Positions 52,948-62,538 of a stretch of DNA of 64,000 bases are shown piece by piece. The notes below the pieces were generated by a model, which saw only the letters and a list, made by a program, of their open reading frames with translations, was not told where the DNA came from and searched no databases. The stretch's first letter is position 1. Each line of letters starts with the position of its first letter. The stretch is from assembly GCF_028401385.1 (NCBI RefSeq), contig NZ_JAQOMR010000002.1, positions 62,001 to 126,000 of the forward strand, given 5' to 3'. Position numbers and translations under genes: made by a program. The DNA is from Marinicella algicola. GTDB taxonomy: Bacteria; Pseudomonadota; Gammaproteobacteria; Xanthomonadales; Marinicellaceae.

Positions 52948-54107
52948 CTAATGCTTGCTGGCCGCCGGTGCGGCATCGCGCGCGGCGATAACCGGGCTCA
53001 CGCGCGTGCCGTCCTGCAGGCGATCCTGACCGCGAATGACGATGACCTCGCCCACCTTCAGGCCGGCGGAGACGACAAGACGCCCGCCAATGGCGTCGCC
53101 CAGAACCACGTCGCGCCGTTCGGCCCGCCCGTCGACAGTCACCACCACGATCTGCGCCTCGCCGGCGCCGTTGCGCACGACCGCCTCCTCCGGCACCAGC
53201 AGCGCATCTGGCAGAACCCCGCGCGGCAGTCGCGCGCGGACATACATGCCGGGCAGAAGTCTGAGACCGGGGTTTTCCACCTCGACCCGGACCATGGCAT
53301 TGCCGGTCCCGGGTCGACCGTGACGTCCGACAGAACCAGTGTGCCCGGACGGGGATGCGGCTTGCCATCGGCGTCCAGAATCTCGACCGGGCCCAGGCCC
53401 TGTTCGGCGGCAGACTGCACCCCGTCGAGCTTCGTTGCCGGCAGGCGCAGGTCGACATAGACGCGGTCCAGCTCCTGCACCACGGCCAGCTCCGTCTGGC
53501 TTGACGTCGACGCGAGCGCCCCCTCGTCCGCCAGCTTACGCCCGACATAGCCCTTGATCGGCGACCGTATGGTCGCGAAGTCGAGATCGAGCTTTCGGCG
53601 GTGAGCGACCGCTTGGGCCTCGGCGAGATTAGCCTCAGCCATGGTCAGCTCGTTTTGCGCCTGCTCGTAATTCTTGCGGCTCGTCACATTTTCCGCCACA
53701 AGCGCTTCCGCCCGCGCCAAGCCCTGCCGCGCATGCGCCAACGCCCCTTCGGCACGCGTCACCCCTGCCCGCGCGGTTTCGAGATCGGCCTGAAGCGGGT
53801 CCGGGTCGATTTCAAACAGGATCTGACCGGCCGCAACCTCGGTCCCGCCTTCGACAAGCCGCTTCTTGATGATGCCGGTGACCTGCGGCCGGATTTCAAC
53901 CCGCCGATAGGCCGCCACGCGCCCGGGAAAGACGTCGATCAGGACGACGCGCTCCGGCTGAAGCATGAGGGTGGTGACCTGCGCGGGAGCCTGCGTATAA
54001 GAGGATGCGCCTTCCGGTTCCGTAACCGCACCGCCCCGGAAAATCAGAAACAAAGAGAGGACGATTACACAAACGATGAAGGCGATGAACGAAAAGCGGT
54101 GCGACAT
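52948..54107 (-). CDS. RND periplasmic adaptor (membrane fusion protein; frame broken once)
   Basis: About 386 residues. N-terminal anchor FSFIAFIVCVIVLSLFLIF, lipoyl halves (RRVEIRPQVTGIIKKRLVEG; DFATIRSPIKGYVGRKL), an alpha-hairpin (RAGVTRAEGALAHARQGLAR) and beta-barrel/MP domains (VENPGLRLLPGMYVRARLP). The frame breaks at CCCGGG 53308-53313; repair gives VDPGTGNAMVRVEVENPG. ATG at 54107; the open frame upstream is not family-like. It precedes the pump by 12 bp and heads the adaptor, pump, regulator, kinase operon. Confidence 0.9.
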
Positions 54108-54525
54108 GACAGGCGTCCGGATTGATGTATTTCGTCCGCAACTGACACGCGCCCTTCCATAGTCGGTCGAGAAATGATGGAGATTTGGTGGAGATTGTCG
54201 ATCTGCGCTTGAAACAGTTGTTTCTCCAAGGCTGTGGTCAGTAGAGCGTCTACGTCGCGATGGCGATCTAGGGGAACGCGACATGTTCAGGGCTTCGCGC
54301 AAAATCTCCAACTAAAGCGTTTGCTTGGCCAAGGATATGACGACGTCAGTCACGAACTGCGCCACGATACCGATCCCGGTGAGATGGCCTCGCAAGATGT
54401 TTACCAGCATTGTTCTCGGCCGGAGGAGAACGCCATCAGGATCGACTGCTGCATGAAACCCTAGGACGAAGGTTTTCCGACAGACAGCGGTGTCATCGCC
54501 ATGATGGTGCCGGAGGCGCAAACCC
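54108..54525. other. region without recognised gene
   Basis: Between the adaptor start and the repeat at 54526. Short open frames on both strands (for example 54234-54464 plus and 54312-54521 minus) show no motif I recognise. It should contain the efflux operon promoter, which I cannot place confidently. Confidence 0.4.
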
Positions 54526-54637
54526 GTCAGGTCTTGAAGGGATATGAACCAGTGACCTTCGTTGTGATGTTGGCCCGCGTGAAAATTCCGCTACCCAAAA
54601 AGAGCTTGCCCCCGATGGGATGACAAAAATGGGGCCG
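54526..54637. repeat. diverged direct repeat, copy 1
   Basis: About 112 bp closely matching 57743-57855 in the same orientation; shared blocks include CTTGA, GGGATATGAACC, TGACCT, TACCCAAA, AGAGCTT, CCCCCG and GGATGACAAAAATGGG. On the minus strand both copies can encode a conserved end (HFCHP.GGKL, then V.GSYP.K and stop), so the repeat may be the tail of an unidentified coding element. Confidence 0.65.
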
Positions 54638-54742
54638 CGAGGAAATGGCGGATTTCGTGGGCAAAAACACGAAAGCAGTGGTTCCCGCTGACCAGTCGCG
54701 CCGGCATTTTTGGCCTGGCGCTGCCTCTAAACTTGCCAAACC

Positions 54743-55959
54743 TCAGATCGGATCCGCGATCTGGCTCCTTCCCGCAGCTGGACCTGTGTAGCGGGCACGG
54801 GGGCGGATGAGCTGCTGTGCCGTCTGCTGTTCCATGGCGTGTGCAATCCATCCCGCCGTGCGGGCGATTGCGAAGATCGCGGTTTCATGGCCGACCGGCA
54901 GGCCGAGCATTCGGGTCATCACCGCAAGCGCATAGTCGATTGTTGGAAACAGCCCCGTTGTTTCCTGCACGAGGCGCGGAGCGTCGCGGGTCAGGCGCGG
55001 ATCGGCTTCAGCGCTGGATAATGCAGCCAGCAGGTTTTCGGCACGGGGATCTCCGTTTTCATAGACGGCGTGACCAAAGCCATGGAAGTCTTCTCCCAGC
55101 ATCGCGCGCTCGCGTATGTTGGTCGCGATGTCGCCCGCCGCCAGCGTATCAAGCAAACGCGCTGCCAGCGGTCCCGCGCCGCCATGCCTTGGGCCTTTCA
55201 GCGCCGCGAGACCCGCCACCGTGGCGTCGTAGAGATTGATGTCGGTCGAGGTGGCGCAGCGCACTGTATAAGCCGAGGCATTCAGCTCATGTTCGGCCAG
55301 AAGCACGAGTGCACGGCGGATCAGATCTTCGGCCGGGGATTGTCCGGCGCCCAGATAGCGGCAATCTGGCTATGCACAGGAGCTGCAGACGCTGGCGTTC
55401 CGAGAACCGCTGACGTCACCAGCCGCATCACTCTTGCTCCGGTTTCGGCCCTCCCGACAGTCGATCTGTTGAAAGCGCGGAGGTCATCTTCGCCTGCAAG
55501 TGCGGTCAGCGCTATGGCCCGGGCGAGCGGCTGGCGGTCTGCCATCGCCATGCGCGAGGCTTCAAGGTTCGGTGATGATGGCGGCATGTTGTCCTCGGCA
55601 AACGGATCGGCATTTGTGATGTCCCACAACAGCGTCGCCGTTTCTTCCAGCGTTGCCTGTTCGGCAAGCTTTGTCGCCAACACGCCCCGATAAAGCGGGC
55701 CTTGCGCGGTGATCGTCGAGATCGCGGAGTCGAGAACGGAACCGTCACCCGGAGCGCCTCGTGCTGCCAGGTAGGGCGCACGCCGGTTCTTGAGTGCCCT
55801 GACATCGTCGGCACTGTAGCGTTTTGCCCTTGACGCAGGCACCGCCTCGGAGCGGATCAGGCCGCGGCTCACATAGGCATAGAGCGTTGCCGGCGACACC
55901 GACAGTTCCGCGGCGGCCTCGCCGGCAGTCAGGTAAAGCGAGTCGATATCTTTCTTCAT
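54743..55959 (-). CDS. citrate synthase-family enzyme with N-terminal MerR-like HTH (frame broken once)
   Basis: About 405 residues. Residues 1-55 form a MerR/excisionase-type HTH (LYLTAGEAAAELSVSPATLY, then VSRGLIR and KRYSADDVRALKNR). The rest is citrate synthase: catalytic His in GPRHGGAGPLA, second His in GFGHAVYENGDPRAENL, Asp in FPTIDYALAVMTRMLGLP, and RTAGWIAHAMEQ near the end. One base is missing at GGGG 55335-55338 (restores DNPPAEDLIRRALVLLAEHE). It probably condenses oxaloacetate or a related acid with an acyl-CoA; the HTH suggests it also binds DNA. A palindrome sits immediately before its ATG. Confidence 0.87.
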
Positions 55960-55960
55960 A

Positions 55961-55977
55961 TTGATTAATATAATCAA
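55961..55977. promoter_or_regulatory. shared palindrome between divergent citrate synthases
   Basis: TTGATTAATATAATCAA is a perfect 7-3-7 inverted repeat. It contains a consensus TATAAT (55969-55974) on plus and TATATT on minus, and lies right next to the ATG of the minus gene where no Shine-Dalgarno is visible. A further TTGATCAA is at 55980-55987. A likely operator for the HTH of the adjacent enzyme. Confidence 0.6.
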
Positions 55978-56035
55978 GATTGATCAACGTGGAAAGATGG
56001 TCTTCTTCTTCCCTCTTCGAAGAAGGAGTTTGGCT

Positions 56036-57129
56036 ATGAACCACCAATCCCGGCCCGCGATCGGGCTTGACGGCGTTGTTGCGGCGCAAACCCGGCTTTC
56101 CCATGTGGCGGGCGAGCGGGGCGAATTGATCATCGCTGGAGAATATGTCGACGATCTTGCTTTTGATCGCGATTTCGAGGCGCTTGCCACCCGTCTCTGG
56201 GCGCTTGCAAAGGACGAAGATGTCGATGCCGACTACGTCCGCGCGGCTCTCGGGAAGTCGCGTGTCGAAGCGTTCGCGCGCGTGCCTGCCGTTCTGTCCG
56301 TTACCGAGGGGATGCCACTCGTTGATGGTTTCCGCGTAGCTGTCGCGGCACTCCGCCCAAGCGATGAGCTTCCGCCGGAAATTGCACTGCTTGGCGCGAT
56401 GCCGGTCATGGCTGCCGCACTCGTTCGTCGCAGTGAGGATCAGGCCGTTGTCGAACCTGATGCCAACGCCTCCCACGCGGGCGATTTTTGCGGATGTTGC
56501 GCGGCACCCATGCTTCGCCGCCGGAGATCGCCGCGTTGAATGCCTATCTGATCACGGTTTCCGACCATGGCATGAACGCCTCCACTTTCGCGGGTCGGGT
56601 CGTCGCTTCCACCGCCGCCGATCTCTTCATGACGGTCACAGCTGCCTACTGCGCGCTCAGTGGCCCGTTGCATGGTGGCGCGCCGGAGCCGGTACTCGAC
56701 ATGCTGGATGCAATTGGCGCTGAAGACCGTATCGAAGACTGGATTGATGCGGCTCTCGCGCGCGGGGACAGGCTCATGGGCTTTGGTCATCGTATTTATC
56801 GGGTCCGCGACCCGCGCGCTGATGTGCTGAAGGCTGCCGTTGAAAAGCTCCACACTAAAAATAAGGACCTGGGGCTTGCGACACGAGTAGAGGCATACGC
56901 CCGTCAGGCACTTGCGAGTCACAAACCCGACCGCAAGCTCGATACCAATGTCGAGTTCTTCACCGCGATCCTGCTCGATGCGCTGAAGATACCCCGCCAG
57001 GCCTTTACGCCAGTGTTTGCTGCGGGCCGCACGGCCGGCTGGACAGCGCATGGCATTGAACAGCAGCGTACGGGACGCCTGTTGCGGCCCGATGCTGCGT
57101 ATGCAGGTAAAATACCTGAAAAATTTTAG
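56036..57129 (+). CDS. citrate synthase-family enzyme (frame broken once)
   Basis: About 364 residues, no HTH. N-terminal GLDGVVAAQTRLSHVAGERG and LIIAGEYVDDLAF are typical of citrate/2-methylcitrate synthases. Catalytic His residues are in SGPLHGGAPEPV and GFGHRIYRVRDPRADVL; the third position reads NVEFFTA, with Glu in place of the usual Asp, as in some actinobacterial-type members. One T is missing in TTTTT 56485-56489 (restores DFLRMLRGTHASPPEIAALN). ATG at 56036 behind AAGGAG; a CTTCTTC/GAAGAAG stem could mask that site. Divergent from the HTH-bearing paralogue; may form a hetero-oligomer with it. Confidence 0.87.
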
Positions 57130-57429
57130 CCGCGACATGGAAATTTCAAAGGCCGCCGAAATAACTCGGCGGCTTATCTATATTGGTAATTCCGGCAGGG
57201 TCACTATTGTCCAACCGGATGGCGATCGAAGGCCAGATGATTCTCAACGACCGACATGGTCGCGCTTTGCAGCCTTCCAGCCCGCATATGGCGAAGGGCC
57301 TTTTCGAGCCTGTCTCCGGGTTCCCCCTCCGCCACTCCCCGCGAAAGCGTTCCTCGATCGGGCCATGTCCGGCCGAGCGCTGAACTATGAGCTTACCGTA
57401 CGCACAATCAATGGCATCGCACACGTCAG
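57130..57429. other. region without recognised gene
   Basis: Follows the plus-strand citrate synthase. Open frames are present on both strands but none shows a family motif. It lies next to gene debris, so it is probably non-functional. Confidence 0.4.
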
Positions 57430-57715
57430 GATTTTCGTGACAACAACAAAGCGAGGTCGGCCGAGGCTGCGCCGCCAGCGAGCATGGTCGCCATAAACAC
57501 CGTGTTGAGCCGACTGCGGGCAGACGGGTCGAGCGCTTTGACGCGTGCCTGGTTGGCAACCTGAGAGGACTGCACCGCAAGGTCCATGATCAAGACACCG
57601 GCCACAAGGCCGACGATAGAGTTTTGCCACAATCCGAAGATGCGAAGGCGAGCACTACCAAGCCCGCGCTGGCCGGTACCACCAGGCTCCGCATCACCAT
57701 GTCTTCCTGCATGCG
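57430..57715 (-). pseudogene. MFS transporter fragment
   Basis: LVVPASAGLVVLAFA in one frame, then LWQNSIVGLVAGVLIMDLAV and NQARVKALDPSARSRLNTVF in another, correspond to consecutive late helices and the RSRLNT loop of an MFS exporter. Both ends and most of the protein are missing and the frame is broken between the pieces. Remnant. Confidence 0.6.
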
Positions 57716-57742
57716 CTGGCGAAGGGGTGTAATCGGGGCAGC

Positions 57743-57855
57743 GTCAGGACTTGAGGGGATATGAACCCTTGACCTGTCGTGGTGACATTCATCCGTGTGA
57801 GAATTCTGTTACCCAAACAAGAGCTTACCCCCGTGAGGATGACAAAAATGGGACC
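57743..57855. repeat. diverged direct repeat, copy 2
   Basis: Partner of 54526-54637, same orientation, about 3.2 kb apart, bracketing the citrate synthase pair. The minus-strand peptide end V-K-G-S-Y-P-L-K-S-stop parallels copy 1. Nothing else is seen between here and the IS5 element at 57994. Confidence 0.65.
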
Positions 57856-57993
57856 GAGGTCGTCCGGCAGGTTTAGACCGCCCCACGAGCAAAACGGACG
57901 CTCTGGTATGATAGGCGAAGAATTGCTTGCCGCCCGAAGCGGACATTGCGACAGCGCCTTGCGAATATCTGCTAACACTACTTTGGGATTTTA

Positions 57994-58922
57994 GAGCCGG
58001 ATTCAAAAGTTCATGATGGGAAACAATATCGTGCGAGGCGTCTGGTCATCACCCTGATGCTGGCGATGTTGACCCATGCTGTGGCGCTTGCGATGGACTT
58101 TTCCCAATCTTTGGCCAACCGACGGCATCGTCCGAACCAGCCGAAGGTGCGCTCCACCACCCATCGGCGGGGCAGAACCTCAAAGCCTTTCGCTATGTCG
58201 GAGCGCTTGATGATTTCAAGGTTCCATTGGCCGCATCCGCGCAGCGCTTTTCGCAACTTCTGCCCGGCATAGCCGCCATCTGCGAAGACATGGCGCAACC
58301 AGGGAAACGGTAGCGGATGGCTTTCAGGACATCGGGCGCACCGTCGCGGTCCTGGATATCGGCAGCATGGACAAGCACGAACAGCATCAGCCCGATCGTA
58401 TCGGTGATGATGTGGCGCTTGCGGCCCTTGATCTTCTTGCCGGCGTCGTAGCCCGAAACCCCGCCGCTTTCGGTGGTCTTGACACTCTGGCTGTCGATGA
58501 CACCGGCTGTGGGCGAGGCCTCGCGCCCCTCCAGTTCGCGCGTAGCGCAGACGAGCAGATGATTGATGGTCTGCCAAAGGCCGATGTCGCGCCAGCCATA
58601 GAAATAGCCTCGCACCGTGGAGACCGGAGGAAGTCCTTCGGCAGAGCCCGCCATTGACTGCCGCTGCCCGCAATATAAAGGATCGCGTTCACCACTTCCC
58701 TCATATTCGTTTTCCGTGGCCGCCCACCGGGCTTGGCCAGCGGTATCAGTGGAGCAATTACAGCCCACTCACGATCCGTCAAATCGGTTGGATAGCGAAG
58801 GCGATCGCGGTTATGCTGCAGGCGGGTGATATCAGTCCAGGGCATGCAATCCTCCACGTTCTTGGCAGAGGTGGTTGAATCACATCCTTCTGATATCACT
58901 CAACAACTTTTAAATCGGGCTC
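57994..58922 (-). mobile_element. IS5-family element, about 929 bp
   Basis: Terminal inverted repeats GAGCCGGATTCAAAAGTT at the left and GAGCCCGATTTAAAAGTT read inward from the right. The flanking trinucleotides are TTA and TCA, which do not match, so the target duplication has mutated or the ends come from different events. Distinct from the element at 18.4 kb. Confidence 0.8.
58011..58845 (-). CDS. IS5-family transposase (frame broken twice)
   Basis: About 278 residues after two single-base repairs (near 58630 and 58310). N-terminal YPTDLTDREWAVIAPLIPL and KTNMREVVNAILYIAGSG; DDE core GVIDSQSVKTTESGG, YDAGKKIKGRKRHIITDTIG, FADGGYAGQKLRKAL and VLPRRWVVERTFGWFGRCRR (catalytic Glu). Start ATG 58845 with GGAGG. 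Repaired, all three catalytic acids are present. Confidence 0.87.
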
Positions 58923-59229
58923 TCAGCTCCTGCGCCAAAACCCGCCAGTCCTTTTTCATGAAGAGTTTCGAGTGCCATCAGGCGTACGAAAGTCGTCGAG
59001 GAAGGAACCTGCGGGCGGCGAAGACCGGACTATGGGATTTTCATTTTCAGCCCATCCCTGAACTGACGTGGATTGGGTATTTTGCGCGCCGTATCTGTTG
59101 CGATCAGACAGTTTTGGCGTGTCTTCGCGCTGCGGTCGCGGATAAACATATGCCAGTAGACGGCTTGGTCGAGCCTGGTCATGGTGATGGAAGCGCACGG
59201 GAACGTTGGTTGCCTCGGGCGGAGTAGTG
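58923..59229. other. region without recognised gene
   Basis: Lies between the IS5 element and the IS91 remnant. Open frames on both strands, for example 58956-59198 minus, show no motif I know. Confidence 0.4.
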
Positions 59230-59710
59230 TCCCGGGCAGAATATGGATCAGGAAGCGGCGGATGAACTCGGCGGTGGCGAGTGTCATGATCTGCGGCCGT
59301 CGCTGCCCTCGCGGCGGTAGTCCTTGTAGCGGAAGGTGACGCCGGCCTTGTCGAACGAGATCAGACGTCTGTTCGAGATCGCCACCCGGTGGGTATAGCG
59401 CGACAGGTGCCGCACAAATGCCCGGCGATCGGCCAGATGGGCTACTGAGCCGAAGACGGTAAGCTTGCCGGCATCACGGAGCTGAAGCCGTCGCGTGAGG
59501 AACAGGCGGCGGAACGGCTTTCCGAGCACGCGCACCGGCAGGAGGAACGCCAAGCGTGATGATATCCATCGTTTTCCATCAAGGGCAATGCCACCGCCGG
59601 GCACGATCATGTGAACATGGGGATGATGGGCCATGGCCGAACCCCATGTGTGGAGCACGGCGGTGATGCCGATGCGCGCGCCGAGATGCTTCGGATCGGC
59701 GCGATCGCAA
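59230..59710 (-). pseudogene. IS91-family transposase remnant
   Basis: DPKHLGARIGITAVLHTWGS, MAHHPHVHMIVPGGGIALDG, FRRLFLTRRLQL and LSRYTHRVAISNRRLISFD, then TFRYKDYRREG and TLATAEFIRRFLIHILPG, follow the order of the IS91 Y2-type transposase. Between RRAFVRHL and SRYTHR about 30 residues (the usual APVRKKRWVVYAKPPF stretch) are deleted, and both ends are lost. The upstream break is exactly at the stop of the alcohol dehydrogenase. Confidence 0.75.
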
Positions 59711-60715
59711 TTACGGCCTGACGAGCACTTTCACCAGATGATCCCGCGCGCCCACCAGTTGCGAAAAACGCCGGGGCAGATCGGCCATCGCGATCACTTC
59801 GGATGCAATTGCATCGGTCGGGATGTCGCCCGCGCGCATCGCGGCCATCACGCGCTCGAAATCGGATTTCAGCGCGTTGCGCGAGCCGATGATGCGGGCC
59901 TCCCGCTTGTGAAATTCTGAATCGGCGAAGGTGATGTCGTCTTTCACCACGCTGACCAGCACGGCGCTGCCGCCATGGGCAAGCAGCGGAAACCCCGCCT
60001 CGATCGCCCTGGCATTTCCGGTTGCGTCGAAAACCACGTCGAACCCTTCGGAAAGCGCGCCCAAAGAATGTCACCGGTGGGCTGGTGCCGTTTTTCGAAG
60101 CCGAAAAGATCGCGCGCGAGATCGAGCCGGGTCCGGCTCAGGTCCATCAGGTGAACATCGGCGCCGGCAAGCCGGGCAAACAGCGCCGTACCGATGCCGA
60201 TCGGGCCGGCCCCGGTCACGAGCACGACGTCCCCCTCCCCGTGCAGGAACGGGCAACCGCATGCGCCCCGATGGCAAGAAACTCCACCATGGCAGCCTGT
60301 TGCGGCGTCAGATCATCGGCCGGATAGACGTTTTCGGCCGGCACGGCGATGCGTGCGCACATGCCGCCGTCGCGGTGAACGCCGAGTACCGAAATGGCGC
60401 TGCAGCAATTCGGTTTGCCGCGCCGGCAGGCCCGGCACGCGCCGCAGGAGACATAGGGGTTGATCACGACAAGCTTGCCGGCATCGGGGCCGCTTGCGAC
60501 ATAACCAGACAGTTCATGGCCGATCACGCGCGGATAGTCCAGAAACGGGTGCTTGCCCTCGAAGATGTGGTAGTCCGTCCCGCAGATACCGATCGCCGCG
60601 ATGTCGATCAGAACCCAGCCCTCCGGCGCCTCCAGGGGCGCGGTCTGCGCTCAAGAGTCATCCGGCCGGGTTCGACGCAGACGATGCTCTCCATCATGCC
60701 CGTTTTCGCGTCCAT
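59711..60715 (-). CDS. zinc-binding alcohol dehydrogenase, MDR family (frame broken three times)
   Basis: About 335 residues. Catalytic zinc ligands: Cys in [11 protein letters not shown] and His/Glu in [10 protein letters not shown]; the structural zinc site is the four Cys of [18 protein letters not shown]-binding [19 protein letters not shown] follows, and the C-terminal domain reads [19 protein letters not shown]. Missing bases at GGGG 60635-60638, near 60250, and at AAA 60063-60065. ATG at 60715 overlaps the ABC ATPase stop (TGATG). Similar to polyol, threonine or galactonate dehydrogenases; as the last gene of a sugar importer operon it probably oxidises the imported polyol or sugar acid. 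Confidence 0.83.
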
Positions 60716-61491
60716 CAGTCTGTCGGCTCCAGGTTTTTCGCAGACCAGTCGGCCGGCAGTTCGCCTTTGATGATCAGGCTGAGCACGTCATCCTTGGTCA
60801 CTTCGTTGATGGGATGCGCGCCGACAACCCGGCCCTTGTTCATCACCACAACGCGGTCGCACAGATCGAACACGTCGTGCATGTCATGGCTGACAAGAAA
60901 AATGCCGATGCCTTCATCGCGCAGCTTCAAGATGAGGTCGGCCACCATTGCGGTTTCGGAAGGCCCGAGTGCTGCCGTGGGCTCGTCCATGATCAGTATC
61001 TTGGTATCGAAATAGATGGCACGCGCGATCGCGATCACCTGCCGCTGCCCGCCGGAGAGGCTCGAGACGGGATCGCGCAAATTCTTGAAGTTCGGGTTCA
61101 GCCGGGCGAGCACCTCCCGCGCCTCGCGCAGCATGCGGGCGTCGTCCAGATTGCCGAACCGGGTCTTCAGTTCGCGGCCGAGAAACAGGTTCGCCGGGGC
61201 ATCGAGATGGTCCGACAGCGCAAGCGTCTGATAGATGGTCTCGACGCCGGCGGCGCGGGCATCGTTCGGCTCGGCGAAGTGCACCGTTTTGCCATCCACC
61301 CGGATCTCGCCCTCATTGGGGACCATCGCGCCGGCGAGTATCTTCATCAGACAGGATTTGCCGGCGCCATTGTGGCCGAGCAGTCCGACCACCTCGCCGG
61401 GATAGAGATCGACCGACACATGGTCCACCGCGCGCACGCCGCCAAAGTGTTTTTCGATGCCGATCATGTCTACAAGCGGTGTTCGGGACAT
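60715..61491 (-). CDS. sugar ABC ATPase, single-domain RbsA/FrcA-like
   Basis: Intact 258-residue ATPase: [20 protein letters not shown], Walker [12 protein letters not shown], signature [15 protein letters not shown], Walker [14 protein letters not shown]-loop [15 protein letters not shown]. It has only one nucleotide-binding domain, as in FrcA-type systems, rather than the double RbsA form, so it must act as a homodimer. Third of the permease, binding protein, ATPase, dehydrogenase set. Confidence 0.92.
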   Translation of the reverse strand: MSRTPLVDMIGIEKHFGGVRAVDHVSVDLYPGEVVGLLGHNGAGKSCLMKILAGAMVPNEGEIRVDGKTVHFAEPNDARAAGVETIYQTLALSDHLDAPANLFLGRELKTRFGNLDDARMLREAREVLARLNPNFKNLRDPVSSLSGGQRQVIAIARAIYFDTKILIMDEPTAALGPSETAMVADLILKLRDEGIGIFLVSHDMHDVFDLCDRVVVMNKGRVVGAHPINEVTKDDVLSLIIKGELPADWSAKNLEPTD

Positions 61492-61522
61492 AGCTTGACC
61501 TTTCGCTGAGACGGGAAAAGGT

Positions 61523-61551
61523 GCCGGAGGCTCTATATGTCAGCCTCCGGC
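61523..61551 (-). repeat. intercistronic hairpin
   Basis: GCCGGAGGCT and AGCCTCCGGC make a perfect 10-bp stem with a 9-nt loop between the binding-protein and ATPase genes. The same stem and loop lengths occur at 30973-31001 in an unrelated importer. Confidence 0.65.
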
Positions 61552-61558
61552 CAAAGGC

Positions 61559-62497
61559 TCAGTAGAGCACGTTCTGGGCTTCGTCGGAGTCGATGTTGTC
61601 CTTGTCGACCATGACGACGCCGGTGTTGATGAAGCCTTCGACCTTTTTGCCGTTCAGCAGGTCGATGACCGTGTTCACGCCCTTTTCGCCCATCGCGAAG
61701 GAGCCCTGCACCGCTATGGCATCTAGCACGCCGTCACGCACGAATTGCTGCAGGTCGGCATTGCCATCGAAGCCGAGCGCCACGAGATCACCAGCCTTGC
61801 CCGCCTGCACGATTGCCCGGCCCATGCCGACGGCTGTCGGCTCGTTGGCGCCGAAGATGCCGACGAGGTCGGGGTTGGCGGCCAGAATATCGGTGGTCTG
61901 GTTCAGCGCCTTGGCCATCTGGCTTTCCGAATAGTAGGGGCCGACGATCTCGATATCGGAATTGGCGCCGATATAGTCCTGAAAGCAGCCGACACGGCCG
62001 ATTTCAGAGCCAACGCCTGCGACATAGGACATGACGGCAACCTTGCCCTTTGTGCCCGCTTCCTTGATCATCCGCTGGGCGACCTGCTTGCCGGCCGCAC
62101 AGTTGTCGGTGGAAAGGAAGGCCTGATAGCTGTCCTTATACTGGTCGGAAAGCGCGCTATCGATGATGACGACGGGGATGCCGCTCTGATAGGCGCGCTT
62201 GACCACCGGGCCGAGCGCATCCGGGTCGGACGGCGCCAACACGATGCCGGCGACGCCGCGGTTGATGGCGTTCTCGACCAGGTTCACCTCGGCGGCGATG
62301 TCGCTTTCGGCCGCCGGCCCGTCGAAGCTCATCGAGTGTTCCGACTGGTTTTCGGTGGCCGCCTCAGCGCCCTTGTTGACGTTCTGCCAGAAGTTGGAGT
62401 TCGTGGTTTTCACGATGACGGCGATTTCGCCGGCATGCGCCATTCCCGCGGTCAGTGCAAACGCGGATGCTGCGATAAGGTATTTCAGGCTTTTCAT
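61559..62497 (-). CDS. ribose/fructose-type ABC solute-binding protein
   Basis: Intact 312-residue periplasmic binding protein (type I fold). Signal peptide MKSLKYLIAASAFALTAGMA with AHA cleavage, then IAVIVKTTNSNFWQNVNKGA, IAEVNL-like AAEVNLVENAINRGVAGIVL, SGIPVVIIDSAL and VGIFGANEPTAVGMGRAI. Residues of this family bind monosaccharides or polyols. Its substrate is unknown. Central gene of the importer operon. Confidence 0.93.
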   Translation of the reverse strand: MKSLKYLIAASAFALTAGMAHAGEIAVIVKTTNSNFWQNVNKGAEAATENQSEHSMSFDGPAAESDIAAEVNLVENAINRGVAGIVLAPSDPDALGPVVKRAYQSGIPVVIIDSALSDQYKDSYQAFLSTDNCAAGKQVAQRMIKEAGTKGKVAVMSYVAGVGSEIGRVGCFQDYIGANSDIEIVGPYYSESQMAKALNQTTDILAANPDLVGIFGANEPTAVGMGRAIVQAGKAGDLVALGFDGNADLQQFVRDGVLDAIAVQGSFAMGEKGVNTVIDLLNGKKVEGFINTGVVMVDKDNIDSDEAQNVLY

Positions 62498-62538
62498 CTC
62501 ATTCCTCCTCTTTTGAGATGCAGAAAAAACAGTCAGGC

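Noticed and set aside
54234..54521. Overlapping plus and minus open frames in the gap after the efflux operon
   Set aside because: No motif, no ribosome-binding site and no neighbour context to support either.
57743..57855. Possible tRNA: the minus strand has GGGTTCATATCCCC resembling a T-arm
   Set aside because: The loop lacks the invariant A after TTCR and no acceptor or anticodon stem can be drawn; the second copy fails too.
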